Source: Gemmatimonadota bacterium (lineage in GTDB: Bacteria; Gemmatimonadota; Gemmatimonadetes; Gemmatimonadales; GWC2-71-9). From it: a stretch of 5,228 nucleotides of DNA. The notes beneath the pieces are model-generated. The model saw only the letters and a program-made list of their open reading frames with translations, had not been told where the DNA came from and ran no database searches. Shown here one piece after another: positions 5,215 to 5,228 of this stretch (position 1 is the first letter of the stretch; the number at the start of each line of letters is the position of its first letter). Both the position numbers and the translations under genes were made by a program. The stretch is taken from NCBI GenBank assembly GCA_029859185.1, contig JAOUDR010000246.1:1-5228 (forward strand), in the 5' to 3' direction.

Positions 5215-5228
5215 CTTCCGCCCCCCCT

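Noticed and set aside
5065..5228. CRISPR array
   Set aside because: The repeats are directly tandem units of 25 and 14 bases with no unique spacers between them, so the CRISPR repeat-spacer pattern is absent.

Overview
This window looks like ordinary chromosome from a GC-rich bacterium. One 60-base line inside the adenosyltransferase gene (1381-1440) is 68% G+C by hand count, while the spacer at 3901-4080 is about 43%. The 298-residue sigma factor without region 1.1, the GTG starts, the weak Shine-Dalgarno signals and the GACGGAC/GTCCGTC low-complexity repeat are together compatible with Gemmatimonadota. That placement is an inference from general familiarity and was not tested. No mobile element, CRISPR array, tRNA or rRNA was seen.

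Layout, left to right. (1) Positions 1-1204, minus strand: a ferredoxin/adrenodoxin-NADP+ reductase of the FprA type, open at the left edge with 401 residues visible. (2) Positions 1205-1309: a 105-base divergent spacer. Neither flanking gene has a normal Shine-Dalgarno sequence, and each has a TANNNT element just before its start codon. (3) Positions 1310-3868, plus strand: a tightly packed set of three genes, namely PduO-type cob(I)alamin adenosyltransferase, a PhzF-family protein (1-base gap, GTG start) and 3-dehydroquinate synthase AroB (5-base gap, GTG start). (4) Positions 3869-4165: an AT-richer spacer with a near-consensus sigma-70 promoter at 4055-4083, then a roughly 75-base leader with a small hairpin. 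(5) Positions 4166-5062: a sigma-70 family factor. (6) Positions 5065-5228: a composite repeat that begins two bases after the sigma stop codon. It has three 25-base GA-rich units, a central hairpin, and four complete plus one partial 14-base CT-rich units complementary to the left arm.

How the parts may work together. The reductase delivers NADPH electrons to a ferredoxin. The adenosyltransferase needs cobalamin reduced to Co(I), so the divergent pair could be functionally linked (inference). PhzF and AroB share the transcript but no obvious pathway with it, although AroB feeds chorismate synthesis and PhzF founder members act on a chorismate-derived compound. The sigma gene appears to be an independent unit, with a promoter of the kind its own conserved DNA-contacting residues should recognise. 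I found no clearly novel system. The items most worth a second look are the terminal repeat/hairpin, the reductase-adenosyltransferase pairing and the sigma promoter.
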